Made by a program: the position numbers and the translations under genes | The notes under the pieces: generated by a model | The model's input: only the letters and a program-made list of their open reading frames with translations | The model's database searches: none | Told to the model about the DNA's origin: nothing | Source: an uncultured Paracoccaceae bacterium | GTDB taxonomy: Bacteria > Pseudomonadota > Alphaproteobacteria > Rhodobacterales > Rhodobacteraceae | DNA length: 26,671 nt | Assembly: GCA_937927675.1 (NCBI GenBank) | Contig: CALBSG010000034.1 | Coordinates: forward strand, 1-26,671 | Direction of reading: 5' to 3' | Part shown: positions 1 through 7,247 of the stretch, piece after piece | Position numbering within the stretch: the stretch's first letter is position 1 | Layout: each line of letters begins with the position of its first letter

Positions 1-696
1 TTCCGATCTGCCCCCGGTGTCTCGGTCGCCGCGACGGACGCGCAGGCGCACTATCTGCTGCATGTCATGCGGCGCGCGCCGTCCGATCCGGTCGCGCTTT
101 TCAATGGCCGCGATGGCGCGTGGCGGGCCGAGGTGGCCGAGGCAGGCAAGCGGCAAGGGATTGCAGTTTGTCAGGCCCAAACCGCGCCGCAGGTCATGCC
201 ACCCGATCTTTGGCTGATGTTCGCGCCGGTGAAAAAAGAGCGCACGGCCTTTATCGTCGAAAAGGCGGTGGAATTGGGCGTGGCACGGCTGATGCCGGTT
301 GCCACCCGGCACACGAACTCGGAACGCTGGCGGGTCGACAAGCAGACCGCCCATGCGGTCGAGGCCGCCGAACAATGCGGTGCAACCTTTGTGCCGCAGG
401 TCGATGATCTGCAGCAACTGGATCGGATTTTGGCGCATTGGCCAGAGGGGCGCCTGCTGTACTGGGCCGATGAAACTTTGGCCGCAGCAGCAAGCGCGGC
501 GCAACGAACGGTCACAGCAGGCCCAGCCGCCATTCTGATCGGACCCGAAGGCGGTTTTTCAGATGATGAGAAAACCCGCCTGCGGGCCTTGTCCTTTGTG
601 CGCCCGCTGTCACTTGGCCCGCGGATCCTGCGGGCGGAAACTGCGGCGCTGGCGGCCGTCGTGCTGTGGCAAAGCGCGGTCGGGGATTGGACGTGA
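1..696 (+). CDS. rsmE: 16S rRNA (uracil1498-N3)-methyltransferase RsmE, 5'-truncated
   Basis: The frame is open from base 1 to the TGA at 694-696, so the gene is cut by the window start and its N-terminal PUA-like part is incomplete. RsmE methylates N3 of U1498 in 16S rRNA within the 30S subunit, using SAM, and is a SPOUT (trefoil-knot) enzyme. Visible family signatures are FIVEKAVELG, NSERW, the SAM-binding LIGPEGGFSDDE loop, and LGPRILRAETAALAA near the C-terminus. The first three codons come from bases that match an Illumina adapter and should not be trusted. The stop overlaps the next start as GTGA, which suggests translational coupling. Confidence 0.93.
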   Translation, partial: FRSAPGVSVAATDAQAHYLLHVMRRAPSDPVALFNGRDGAWRAEVAEAGKRQGIAVCQAQTAPQVMPPDLWLMFAPVKKERTAFIVEKAVELGVARLMPVATRHTNSERWRVDKQTAHAVEAAEQCGATFVPQVDDLQQLDRILAHWPEGRLLYWADETLAAAASAAQRTVTAGPAAILIGPEGGFSDDEKTRLRALSFVRPLSLGPRILRAETAALAAVVLWQSAVGDWT

Positions 697-1232
697 TCCG
701 GCCTGCCGCACTCATCACGTTGGCCCGGTGGCGCGAGGTCGCCCTGTCGGCGGCCGTTGCGCTGGGTGGTGTGTGGATCGCCACCCGTGGCGGCCCCCTT
801 CTGGCGGTGGCGGGCCTTGCGCTGGCCGCCCTTGGCGCAGGGCTGACGCTAACTGCCTTTCGTCGTCTGCGCTTTGCCCAAGACATCGCCGCGCCCGGCC
901 TTGTCGAGGTCATCGAAGGTGAGGTGCGCTATTTTGGGCCAAATTTCGGCGGCGCGGTCAGCTTGGCCGACCTGACCGAAATCCGCCTGCTGACCTTGCG
1001 CGGGCGCCGGATGTGGCGACTGAAGCAATTCGACGGGCAAGCGCTGTTGATCCCGGTCGATGCCGCCGGGGCAGAGACCCTGTATGACGGCTTTACCAGC
1101 CTGCCGGGACTGGACATGGGGCAACTTCTGGCGGCCCTTGGCCCGCATACCACTGGCCCCGGCCTGATCGACAGCCAAACCCCCGAAATGGCATTGATCT
1201 GGCACCGAAAAGGCAAGGGGCTGGTCGCCTGA
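693..1232 (+). CDS. Conserved two-TM membrane protein of unknown function
   Basis: A 179-residue protein if it starts at the GTG overlapping the rsmE stop; an in-frame ATG lies at 666, but the 4-base GTGA overlap is the more usual arrangement. Two hydrophobic segments span roughly residues 15-60 and are followed by a basic patch (FRRLRF). A soluble C-terminal part rich in beta-strand pattern follows (EVIEGEVRYFGP, then ADLTEIRLLTLRGRRMWRLKQ). This hairpin-anchor plus strand-rich layout recalls bacterial PH-like membrane proteins, but I do not recognise the family. Coupling to rsmE points to co-expression, not a shared reaction. Confidence 0.75.
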   Translation: MIRPAALITLARWREVALSAAVALGGVWIATRGGPLLAVAGLALAALGAGLTLTAFRRLRFAQDIAAPGLVEVIEGEVRYFGPNFGGAVSLADLTEIRLLTLRGRRMWRLKQFDGQALLIPVDAAGAETLYDGFTSLPGLDMGQLLAALGPHTTGPGLIDSQTPEMALIWHRKGKGLVA

Positions 1233-1370
1233 CTTCGCCCGGACCGCCGCATCCTCCCCTGCATCTGCGCACAAACTTTGATATCTGCTGCGCCGCCGAC
1301 GCCTTGACTTGGGGCCACAAAGGCCGCAGGTCTTGGCCCCCGAATTCAACGAACACATGAGGCCGCAAAC

Positions 1371-2717
1371 ATGTCTATTCCCCAGTCTGGTGGCGGCCCC
1401 ATCGAGAGCTTCGAACAGCTGGCCGCCTATATGGCCTCGGGGTGCAAACCCAAGGATGAATGGCGCATCGGCACCGAACATGAAAAGTTCGGCTGGCTGT
1501 CTGCCAACCGTGCGCCCTTGCCCTATGCTGGCGAAGCGTCAATTTCGACCATCTTTCACGCGCTTGAGGCCCGCTTTGGCTGGACCCCGCTGCGGGAAGG
1601 CGATCACATCATCGGGCTGACCCGCAACGGGGCCAATATCAGCCTTGAACCCGGCGGGCAGTTTGAACTGTCTGGCGCGCCCTTGTCGAACATGCACGAG
1701 GTCGCAGCCGAGCTGCAGACCCACCTCGACGAGGTCGCCTCTATCGCCGGCCCCTTGGGCATTCGGTTCATGGGCATCGGTGCCGCACCCGAGTGGAGCC
1801 ATGACACGATGCCCGTCATGCCCAAAGGCCGCTATCGGCTGATGACCGGCTATATGCAAAAGGTCGGCACCCACGGTACGCAGATGATGTATCGCACCTC
1901 GACCACGCAGGTGAACCTCGACTTTTCGTCCGAGGCTGACATGGTGAAAAAGCTGCGGGTGTCTTTGGCTTTGCAGCCCGTGGCAACCGCGCTGTTCGCG
2001 TCCTCGCCCTTCTTTGATGGCAAGGTGAATGGCCATAAATCCTGGCGTTCGCGCATTTGGCGTGATCTCGATGCCAGCCGGACCGGCATGCTGCCTTGGG
2101 CATTTGAGGACGGCATGGGCTTTCAACGCTATGTCGACTGGGTCTTGGATGTGCCGATGTACTTCGTCTATCGCGACGGCAAATATATCGACGCGCTCGG
2201 CCAATCCTTCCGCGATTTTCTGGACGGCAAACTGCCCGCACTGCCCGGTGAAAAGCCGACGCTTTCGGATTGGGCCGACCATATGACGACGGTCTTCCCC
2301 GAAGCGCGGGTGAAGAAATACATCGAAATGCGCGGTGCCGATTGTGGCGATCAGGCGCATATCAATGCACTTCCCGCTTTTTGGGTCGGGCTGATGTATG
2401 ACCAGACCGCGTTGGATAGCGCTTGGGATCTGGTCAAAGGCTTTGATGCCGAAACCCGCGAAGGGCTGCGGGTCGCCGCCTCGGTTTCTGCGCTGGCGGG
2501 CGAGGCGAATGGCGTCAAACTTGCCGATCTGGCCCACGCCGCCGTCGGCCTGTCGCACGCGGGCCTTGCCGCCCGCGGCCTTGGCGAAGAGCGCTATCTG
2601 GCGCCGCTTGTTGGAGCGCTCAAGTCGGGCAAAACGCAGGCTGATCGCTGGCTGGAACAGTACAACGGTGACTGGAAGGGCGATCTTGGTCGGATCTACG
2701 AGGCGTCAAGCCTGTAA
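1371..2717 (+). CDS. gshA: Glutamate--cysteine ligase, plant/proteobacterial type (GCS2 family)
   Basis: This 448-residue enzyme joins L-glutamate and L-cysteine with ATP to make gamma-glutamylcysteine, the first and committed step of glutathione synthesis in the cytosol. Family signatures include GTEHEKFGW near residue 37, the Gly-rich EPGGQFELSG segment, and MYRTSTTQVNLDFS at about residue 170. The length matches the alphaproteobacterial/plant GCS2 group rather than the longer E. coli enzyme. The ATG at 1371 directly precedes the conserved N-terminus. The 138-base gap upstream leaves room for its own promoter, but I see no convincing -35/-10 pair there. Confidence 0.95.
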   Translation: MSIPQSGGGPIESFEQLAAYMASGCKPKDEWRIGTEHEKFGWLSANRAPLPYAGEASISTIFHALEARFGWTPLREGDHIIGLTRNGANISLEPGGQFELSGAPLSNMHEVAAELQTHLDEVASIAGPLGIRFMGIGAAPEWSHDTMPVMPKGRYRLMTGYMQKVGTHGTQMMYRTSTTQVNLDFSSEADMVKKLRVSLALQPVATALFASSPFFDGKVNGHKSWRSRIWRDLDASRTGMLPWAFEDGMGFQRYVDWVLDVPMYFVYRDGKYIDALGQSFRDFLDGKLPALPGEKPTLSDWADHMTTVFPEARVKKYIEMRGADCGDQAHINALPAFWVGLMYDQTALDSAWDLVKGFDAETREGLRVAASVSALAGEANGVKLADLAHAAVGLSHAGLAARGLGEERYLAPLVGALKSGKTQADRWLEQYNGDWKGDLGRIYEASSL

Positions 2718-2741
2718 CGATTGACCCCCAGCATGAGATCA

Positions 2742-2778
2742 CCTAGCGGTAGAATAGTAGAAAATTCATTCCGCTAGG
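2742..2778 (+). promoter_or_regulatory. Perfect 8-bp inverted repeat covering the Shine-Dalgarno of the next gene
   Basis: CCTAGCGG (2742-2749) and CCGCTAGG (2771-2778) are exact reverse complements separated by 21 A+T-rich bases. The 3' arm contains the first three bases of the AGGAG ribosome-binding site (2776-2780) of the ORF starting at 2786. The intervening TAGAAT (2750-2755) could be a -10 element. The repeat could be an operator, or an RNA hairpin that hides the ribosome-binding site; the sequence does not tell which. Confidence 0.55.
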
Positions 2779-2785
2779 AGTTTTA

Positions 2786-3127
2786 ATGTATCCGTCTATT
2801 CCTGCTGGTCATCGGCTGTCTTGTGAGTTCTCGGTATCCGAAGGTATCGGAACGGTCATACTGTGGGTCTTGATTTCGATCGTGACGCTTGGCCTTGGGC
2901 TTTTCGTCATGCCCTATTACCTTCTGAAAGGCCCGATCAACCGAACAAAGCTGATCGGACCATCGGGCGAGGTTGTTGGAACGCTGCATGTCGATGTCGA
3001 TCTGGCAAGCATCATTGGCCACGCGATCATCTGGATTCTGCTTTCGATCGTGACCCTTGGTCTGGCGCTGATTGTCTATCAGTTCGCCGTGCTGAAACGT
3101 CTGCTGAATGGCGTGACCATCCGCTGA
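2786..3127 (+). CDS. Small membrane protein with internal tandem duplication
   Basis: A 113-residue protein with a good ribosome-binding site (AGGAG, 5 bases before ATG). It holds two similar units, about residues 20-57 and 76-112. Each has a hydrophobic segment containing SIVTLGL followed by a basic, polar tail. The repeat shows in DNA too: the 13-mer TTTCGATCGTGAC occurs at 2874-2886 and at 3042-3054, exactly 56 codons apart. Codon use is visibly less GC-biased than in its neighbours, as expected for a gene acquired from elsewhere. It resembles small DUF-type membrane proteins (possibly DUF6693-like), but I assign no function. Confidence 0.8.
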   Translation: MYPSIPAGHRLSCEFSVSEGIGTVILWVLISIVTLGLGLFVMPYYLLKGPINRTKLIGPSGEVVGTLHVDVDLASIIGHAIIWILLSIVTLGLALIVYQFAVLKRLLNGVTIR

Positions 3128-3161
3128 CCCCGGCGCTTTGATACGATAAGAAACACTTAGG

Positions 3162-3205
3162 GGCGCCGCGCCGTTTGCAGTTCAGCTGCCGATTGGTGCG
3201 GCGCC
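3162..3205. repeat. Inverted repeat between convergent genes
   Basis: GGCGCCGC (3162-3169) pairs with GCGGCGCC (3198-3205), and the loop holds a smaller GCAG/CTGC hairpin. It lies between the ends of the plus-strand membrane-protein gene and the minus-strand exported-protein gene. It has no T-tract, so it is at best a Rho-type or boundary structure. The 11-mer GCGGCGCCACG recurs at 3198-3208 and 3234-3244. Confidence 0.4.
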
Positions 3206-3221
3206 ACGACCCATGCGGGTG

Positions 3222-3668
3222 CTATTCTACTGGCGGCGCCACGGTCATGAATTTCGCAGACTGATCTGACCAGATCATCGCCTCGACACAAGGCTCTATC
3301 CCGGCGCCCCCACAGGCCGCCCCACTGTGCCACAGGATTAGGACCGGGCGGGTTTGCAGGGTTTCGACCTGCCAGCCTTGCGCCAGCATCATCTGCGCCT
3401 GACCGCCGACGACCACCCACATCGAATTGCCGAGACTGCCGCCCCAGTAGCTCGCCATGGTCGAACACTGAAAGTCCGCCGAATCCACCACGGTTTCCGG
3501 CGCCCCATCGCCCGTCAGATCAACCGGCACAACAGCCTTTGGCCCGGCGACAAAAACGCCACCTTCCATCGCGGCACAGTCAGCCTTGGCACCATCCAGC
3601 AGATCCTGCACCGGATCGGCTTGCACAGCCGTGGCGAAAAGCATCAACGCGGTGGCCAGACGGATCAT
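3222..3668 (-). CDS. Exported protein of unknown function
   Basis: A 148-residue protein with a short signal peptide (MIRLATALMLFATAVQA, cleavage probably after ADP or AQA). The mature part contains DLTGDGAPETVV, an acidic loop like those of FG-GAP/VCBS calcium-binding repeats, and four scattered cysteines (two close together in CGGAGIEPC) that could form disulfides in the periplasm. It is the last gene of the pyrB-plsY operon; its ATG overlaps the plsY stop as ATGA, so the two are probably translationally coupled. I do not recognise a named family. Confidence 0.75.
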   Translation of the reverse strand: MIRLATALMLFATAVQADPVQDLLDGAKADCAAMEGGVFVAGPKAVVPVDLTGDGAPETVVDSADFQCSTMASYWGGSLGNSMWVVVGGQAQMMLAQGWQVETLQTRPVLILWHSGAACGGAGIEPCVEAMIWSDQSAKFMTVAPPVE

Positions 3669-4273
3669 GCCTTGCGCCCAATTTTAGGTTCGGTCCCGGC
3701 CTTGATGCGTTGCAAATTGGGCCAGTGGCGAATGTAGACCAGCAGCATCAGCGCAAAGGACAAAAACAGCGCATCCCCGCGGTCAAAGACAAAGCACCAC
3801 AGCCCCGAGGTCGCCGCGGCAACCAGCGCCGAGGCCGATGATATCCGCGTCACAAAGGCGGCTACCGCCCATGTCGCACAGGCCGCAAGGCCGACAGGCC
3901 ATGCCAACGCCAAAAGCGTGCCCAGAAAGGTCGCAACCCCCTTGCCGCCCTTGAACCCCAGCCAAACCGGGAACAGATGGCCCAGAAATGCCATGCCGCC
4001 CGCCATTTGCGCGGCATCTTCGCCCAGCGCGAACCGCGCAATCAGCACCGCAATCGCCCCTTTTGCCGCATCAAGAATCAGCGTCGCCAAAGCCGCCCCC
4101 TTATGCCCGGTGCGCAGCACATTGGTCGCCCCGATATTGCCAGACCCGATGGCCCGCAGATCCCCCAGACCCAAGGCGCGGGTGATAACAATGCCGAACG
4201 GCACCGACCCGAGCAGATAGCCCAAAACGCCGGCAAGGATCAGCAACAGCGGAGAGGTGACAATTTCCGGCAT
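3665..4273 (-). CDS. plsY: Glycerol-3-phosphate acyltransferase PlsY
   Basis: PlsY is an inner-membrane enzyme that transfers an acyl group from acyl-phosphate to glycerol-3-phosphate, giving lysophosphatidic acid, the entry point to phospholipid synthesis. The 202-residue protein has the family's hydrophobic pattern and its three conserved loops: GSGNIGATN near residue 43, GHLFPVWLGFKGGKGVAT near 100-118, and RHWPNLQRIKAGTEPKIG near the C-terminus. Its ATG directly abuts the stop of the upstream pyrC-like gene with no gap, and its stop overlaps the next gene, so it is firmly embedded in the pyr operon. Confidence 0.95.
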   Translation of the reverse strand: MPEIVTSPLLLILAGVLGYLLGSVPFGIVITRALGLGDLRAIGSGNIGATNVLRTGHKGAALATLILDAAKGAIAVLIARFALGEDAAQMAGGMAFLGHLFPVWLGFKGGKGVATFLGTLLALAWPVGLAACATWAVAAFVTRISSASALVAAATSGLWCFVFDRGDALFLSFALMLLVYIRHWPNLQRIKAGTEPKIGRKA

Positions 4274-5542
4274 TCAGCGCGCCTCATAAACCTGTTGGCC
4301 TGCGACATAGGTCGCCAGCACCTTACCCTCCAGCCGCGCCCCGTCAAAGGGCGTGTTCTTCGATTTTGACACCAGCGCAAACCGGTCCAGCACAAAGGGT
4401 GTATCGGGATTGAACAGCACCAGATCGGCAGGCGCGCCTTCGGCCAGCCGCCCTTGTGGCAGACCAAGACGGCGCGCAGGGTTGAGGCTGAGCGCACGCC
4501 ACAGCGTTGGCAAGTCGAGATGCCCGGCATGGTAAAGCCGCAGCGCCGCAGGCAGCAGCGTCTGCAGCCCAACCGCGCCGGATGCGGCCTCTTCAAACGG
4601 CAGGCGTTTGGATTCCTCATCCGCCGGGGTGTGGAAACTGCCGATGACGTCGATCACCCCATCTGCGACCGCCTGCACCATGGCCAGACGGTCCTCTTCC
4701 GACCGCAGGGGCGGGGTGAATTTGAAGAAGGTGCGATACTCGCCAACGTCGAATTCGTTCAGCGTCAGGTGGTGGATCGAAATCCCCGCCGTCACATCCA
4801 GCCCCGCCTCCTTGGCGCGGGCCAGCGAAGGCAGCGCCCGCGCCGTGGTGATCTGATCCACATGCCAACGCGCCCCGGTCATTTCCACCAGCCCCAGATC
4901 GCGGTCGAGGCCAATGCGTTCCGCCATCGGCGACACACCCGGCAGACCCTTGAGCGAGGCAAACTTGCCGCTGGTGGTCGCAGCCCCGGCCGACAGCCCC
5001 GGCTCTTGCGGATGGCCAACGATCAGCGCGCCCAGCGATTTGGCATAGGTCATCGCCCGCGACAGCGCCTTGGTGTTTTCGGCCACATGGAACACATCGG
5101 AAAAGGCAATAGCGCCGGCATCCAAAAGAAAACCGATCTCGGTCATTTCCTTGCCAGCCCGGCCTTTGGTCAGCGCCGCCATGTGGCGGATACGCACCGG
5201 GGCCTCACCTGCGCGCCGGGTAACAAACTCCAGCGTTTCCGGCGTGTCGATGGCGGGGGTGGTATCGGGCCGGGCGATGACCGTTGTCACACCGCCCGCC
5301 GCCGCCGCCAATCCGGCTGAGCGGAACGATTCCCGATGCCGCTCGCCAGGTTCGCCGATTTTGACGCCCCAATCGACAAGACCGGGGGCCAGACAGTGCC
5401 CGCCGCATTCCACGACCTTGGCCCCTTTGGGTGCAGCCCCGTCCCGCGCGACGATCACACCGTCCGAAACCGTCAGACTGCCGGGTGCATCGCTGCCGGT
5501 CTCGGGGTCGATCAAGCGGGCATTTTCAAAGTGCAGGATCAT
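4274..5542 (-). CDS. pyrC: Dihydroorotase-like protein, predicted catalytically inactive (PyrC'-type)
   Basis: A 422-residue amidohydrolase-fold protein that aligns along its length with class I dihydroorotases (APGLVD, EPGERHRE, TKGRAGKEMTEIG, PPLRSEEDR, NPARRLGLPQGRLAEGAPADLV). The metal and substrate residues are largely gone. The HxHxR motif after LVD reads GVKIG (residues 59-63), the HVST histidine is Gln230, and the TDHAPH aspartate is Phe303. Only His177 and one Asp of SDD (Asp149) look retained. Pseudomonas PyrC' is known to be such a pseudoenzyme, needed structurally by PyrB. By analogy I infer a non-catalytic partner of the aspartate transcarbamoylase encoded at 6198-7163, with a working dihydroorotase elsewhere in the genome. 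Confidence 0.88.
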   Translation of the reverse strand: MILHFENARLIDPETGSDAPGSLTVSDGVIVARDGAAPKGAKVVECGGHCLAPGLVDWGVKIGEPGERHRESFRSAGLAAAAGGVTTVIARPDTTPAIDTPETLEFVTRRAGEAPVRIRHMAALTKGRAGKEMTEIGFLLDAGAIAFSDVFHVAENTKALSRAMTYAKSLGALIVGHPQEPGLSAGAATTSGKFASLKGLPGVSPMAERIGLDRDLGLVEMTGARWHVDQITTARALPSLARAKEAGLDVTAGISIHHLTLNEFDVGEYRTFFKFTPPLRSEEDRLAMVQAVADGVIDVIGSFHTPADEESKRLPFEEAASGAVGLQTLLPAALRLYHAGHLDLPTLWRALSLNPARRLGLPQGRLAEGAPADLVLFNPDTPFVLDRFALVSKSKNTPFDGARLEGKVLATYVAGQQVYEAR

Positions 5543-5613
5543 GGCTTGGCCCTTCTTTGGGTCGCAGAGCGTGGCAAAAACGAGGTGCGGGGCGGCAGTG
5601 CTTGGGTCACGGC

Positions 5614-5733
5614 CTAGCTCAGCACTACGATCAGGGTAGTAAACAGGGCCAGGAAAACCAGAACGGCGGTGGCCACCATGCCGCCCGCGCGCATCTCGGA
5701 TTTCGTGGGCTTGCGGTCAGGATCAGGTTTCAT
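5614..5733 (-). CDS. 39-residue single-span membrane peptide in the pyr operon
   Basis: A short gene: ATG at 5733-5731, TAG at 5616-5614. Its start overlaps the upstream stop as ATGA, a strong sign of genuine coupled translation. The peptide has a charged N-terminus (MKPDPDRKPTKSEMRAGG) and one C-terminal hydrophobic helix of about 20 residues, suggesting a tail-anchored or single-pass inner-membrane peptide. A 71-base gap separates it from the pyrC-like gene. No family is recognised. Automated callers could easily miss it. Confidence 0.7.
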   Translation of the reverse strand: MKPDPDRKPTKSEMRAGGMVATAVLVFLALFTTLIVVLS

Positions 5734-6182
5734 CGCTTCGCCCCCTTTGCCTTGTCGATGGCCGCGATCACCGCTGCCGGATCGGCCTGATATTTCAGCA
5801 GATGCTTGTCGCCCGCGCCCATGACCAATTGCACCGCCCCAAAGAACGGCCGCGCGGTTTTCAAGCTGGACAGGGGTGCAATGCGCCCGCCCGGGCCGAT
5901 CAGCCGACGGTTGGTCAGCTTCCACTCCTCGGCCAAAGCCTCAGAGCGCAGATAGGCCGCGCGCAGGCCGATGGCAAAAATCGCGGCAATCGGGCCGACC
6001 CAGGGCGCCGGATTGCCACCATAAAGCAAAGCCGCCCCAGCCACCGCCCCGGCGGCAACCGCCATGATCGCATTCGACCGCCAATAGGTGCCAGGATCTG
6101 GGCGGAACACGGCGATCAGCGCCTCATTGGGATCCAGATGAACCTCGCGGCCAAGGATCGGGTCGCGGGTGATCTCAGACAT
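5730..6182 (-). CDS. Membrane-anchored bacterial PH-domain-like protein (bPH2/DUF304 type)
   Basis: A 150-residue protein with two adjacent hydrophobic segments (about residues 36-57 and 61-78). A C-terminal domain follows with EEWKLTNRRLIGPGGRIAPLSS, the pattern of bacterial PH-like domains flanked by a membrane hairpin (YdbS/DUF304 group). It starts 15 bases after the pyrB stop and overlaps the 39-aa gene by 4 bases, so it is co-transcribed between pyrB and the pyrC-like gene. Its role is unknown; a scaffold that brings the transcarbamoylase complex to the membrane is one possibility, but that is inference. Confidence 0.72.
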   Translation of the reverse strand: MSEITRDPILGREVHLDPNEALIAVFRPDPGTYWRSNAIMAVAAGAVAGAALLYGGNPAPWVGPIAAIFAIGLRAAYLRSEALAEEWKLTNRRLIGPGGRIAPLSSLKTARPFFGAVQLVMGAGDKHLLKYQADPAAVIAAIDKAKGAKR

Positions 6183-6197
6183 AAAGGACCGCCCTTC

Positions 6198-7163
6198 TCA
6201 CACCATCACCCCGGTGGCCTTGGCCCCGCGCTCGGCCCGCAGGTTGCGCGCCAGAAGGTCCATGCAGGCCATACGTACAGCCACGCCCATTTCGACCTGT
6301 TCCTGAATGACGGACCGGTTGATGTCGTCGGCAATCTCGCCGTCGATCTCAACCCCGCGATTCATCGGGCCGGGGTGCATGACGATGGCATCGGGTTTGG
6401 CGAAGGACAGCTTTTCGGCATCCAAGCCGTAGCGGTGGTAATATTCGCGTTCCGACGGGATGAAACCACCGTCCATCCGCTCTTTCTGAAGCCGCAGCAT
6501 CATGACCACATCGGCGCCCTTCAGCCCCTCGCGCATGTCGTCGTAAAGCTCGCAGCCAAATTCCCCGACACCCGAGGGCATCAGCGTCGGCGGCGCGATC
6601 AGGCGGATCCGGTTTTCCATCTTGTTCAGCAAAATCAGATTGCTGCGGGCCACGCGACTGTGGGCGATATCACCGCAAATCGCCACGGTCAGCCGCTGGA
6701 TGCGGCCCTTGGCCCGGCGGATGGTCAACGCATCCAAAAGCGCCTGTGTCGGGTGTTCATGCCGGCCATCGCCCGCGTTCAGCACCGCGCAATCCACCTT
6801 TTGCGCCAAAAGGTTCACCGCGCCAGATGCCCCATGCCGCACCACCAGCAGATCGGGGTGCATGGCGTTCAGCGTCATCGCGGTGTCGATCAGGGTTTCG
6901 CCCTTTTTCACCGAAGACGAGGCCACCGACATGTTCATCACATCCGCCCCCAGCCGCTTGCCCGCCAGTTCGAAACTGGCCTGCGTGCGGGTAGAGTTTT
7001 CAAAGAACATGTTGATCTGCGTCAGCCCCGCCAAGGCATCCGACGATTTCACCGTGCGGCGGTTCAGATCGACATAGCGATCGGCCAGATCCAGAACCGT
7101 GGTGATATCCTGTGGCGATAGCTGCTCAATGCCAAGAAGGTGGCGGGCGCGGAAGGTGGTCAT
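6198..7163 (-). CDS. pyrB: Aspartate carbamoyltransferase catalytic subunit
   Basis: A 321-residue cytosolic enzyme condensing carbamoyl phosphate and aspartate to N-carbamoylaspartate in de novo pyrimidine synthesis. Catalytic elements are intact: the carbamoyl-phosphate loop FFENSTRT (53-60), the SSVKKGET loop contributed by the neighbouring subunit, VRHGASGA, HPTQALLD, GDIAHSRVARS, MRLQKERM and HPGPMNRGVEI. The residue after STRT is Gln where Arg is common. No regulatory subunit gene (pyrI) is nearby, and the length and partner gene resemble the Pseudomonas PyrB/PyrC' class. The start has a strong GGGGGA ribosome-binding site. It heads the operon and faces the glycosylase gene across 84 bases. 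Confidence 0.96.
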   Translation of the reverse strand: MTTFRARHLLGIEQLSPQDITTVLDLADRYVDLNRRTVKSSDALAGLTQINMFFENSTRTQASFELAGKRLGADVMNMSVASSSVKKGETLIDTAMTLNAMHPDLLVVRHGASGAVNLLAQKVDCAVLNAGDGRHEHPTQALLDALTIRRAKGRIQRLTVAICGDIAHSRVARSNLILLNKMENRIRLIAPPTLMPSGVGEFGCELYDDMREGLKGADVVMMLRLQKERMDGGFIPSEREYYHRYGLDAEKLSFAKPDAIVMHPGPMNRGVEIDGEIADDINRSVIQEQVEMGVAVRMACMDLLARNLRAERGAKATGVMV

Positions 7164-7247
7164 CGAGATCCCCCGGAATGGCAGCTGTTCGGGGGCTTAT
7201 AGAAAGCCGGGTTGTGGCGCGCAAGGCCAGAGCCTAGGGTCTGCCCC

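Noticed and set aside
2721..2755. TTGACC ... TAGAAT as a promoter for the gene at 2786
   Set aside because: The spacer is 23 bases, well beyond the 16-18 normally used; only the -10-like part is kept as a possibility.
5802..7121. A 439-codon open frame antisense to pyrB and the PH-like gene
   Set aside because: It is rich in His/Arg/Gln with no recognisable domain, opposite genes with clear motifs and ribosome-binding sites.
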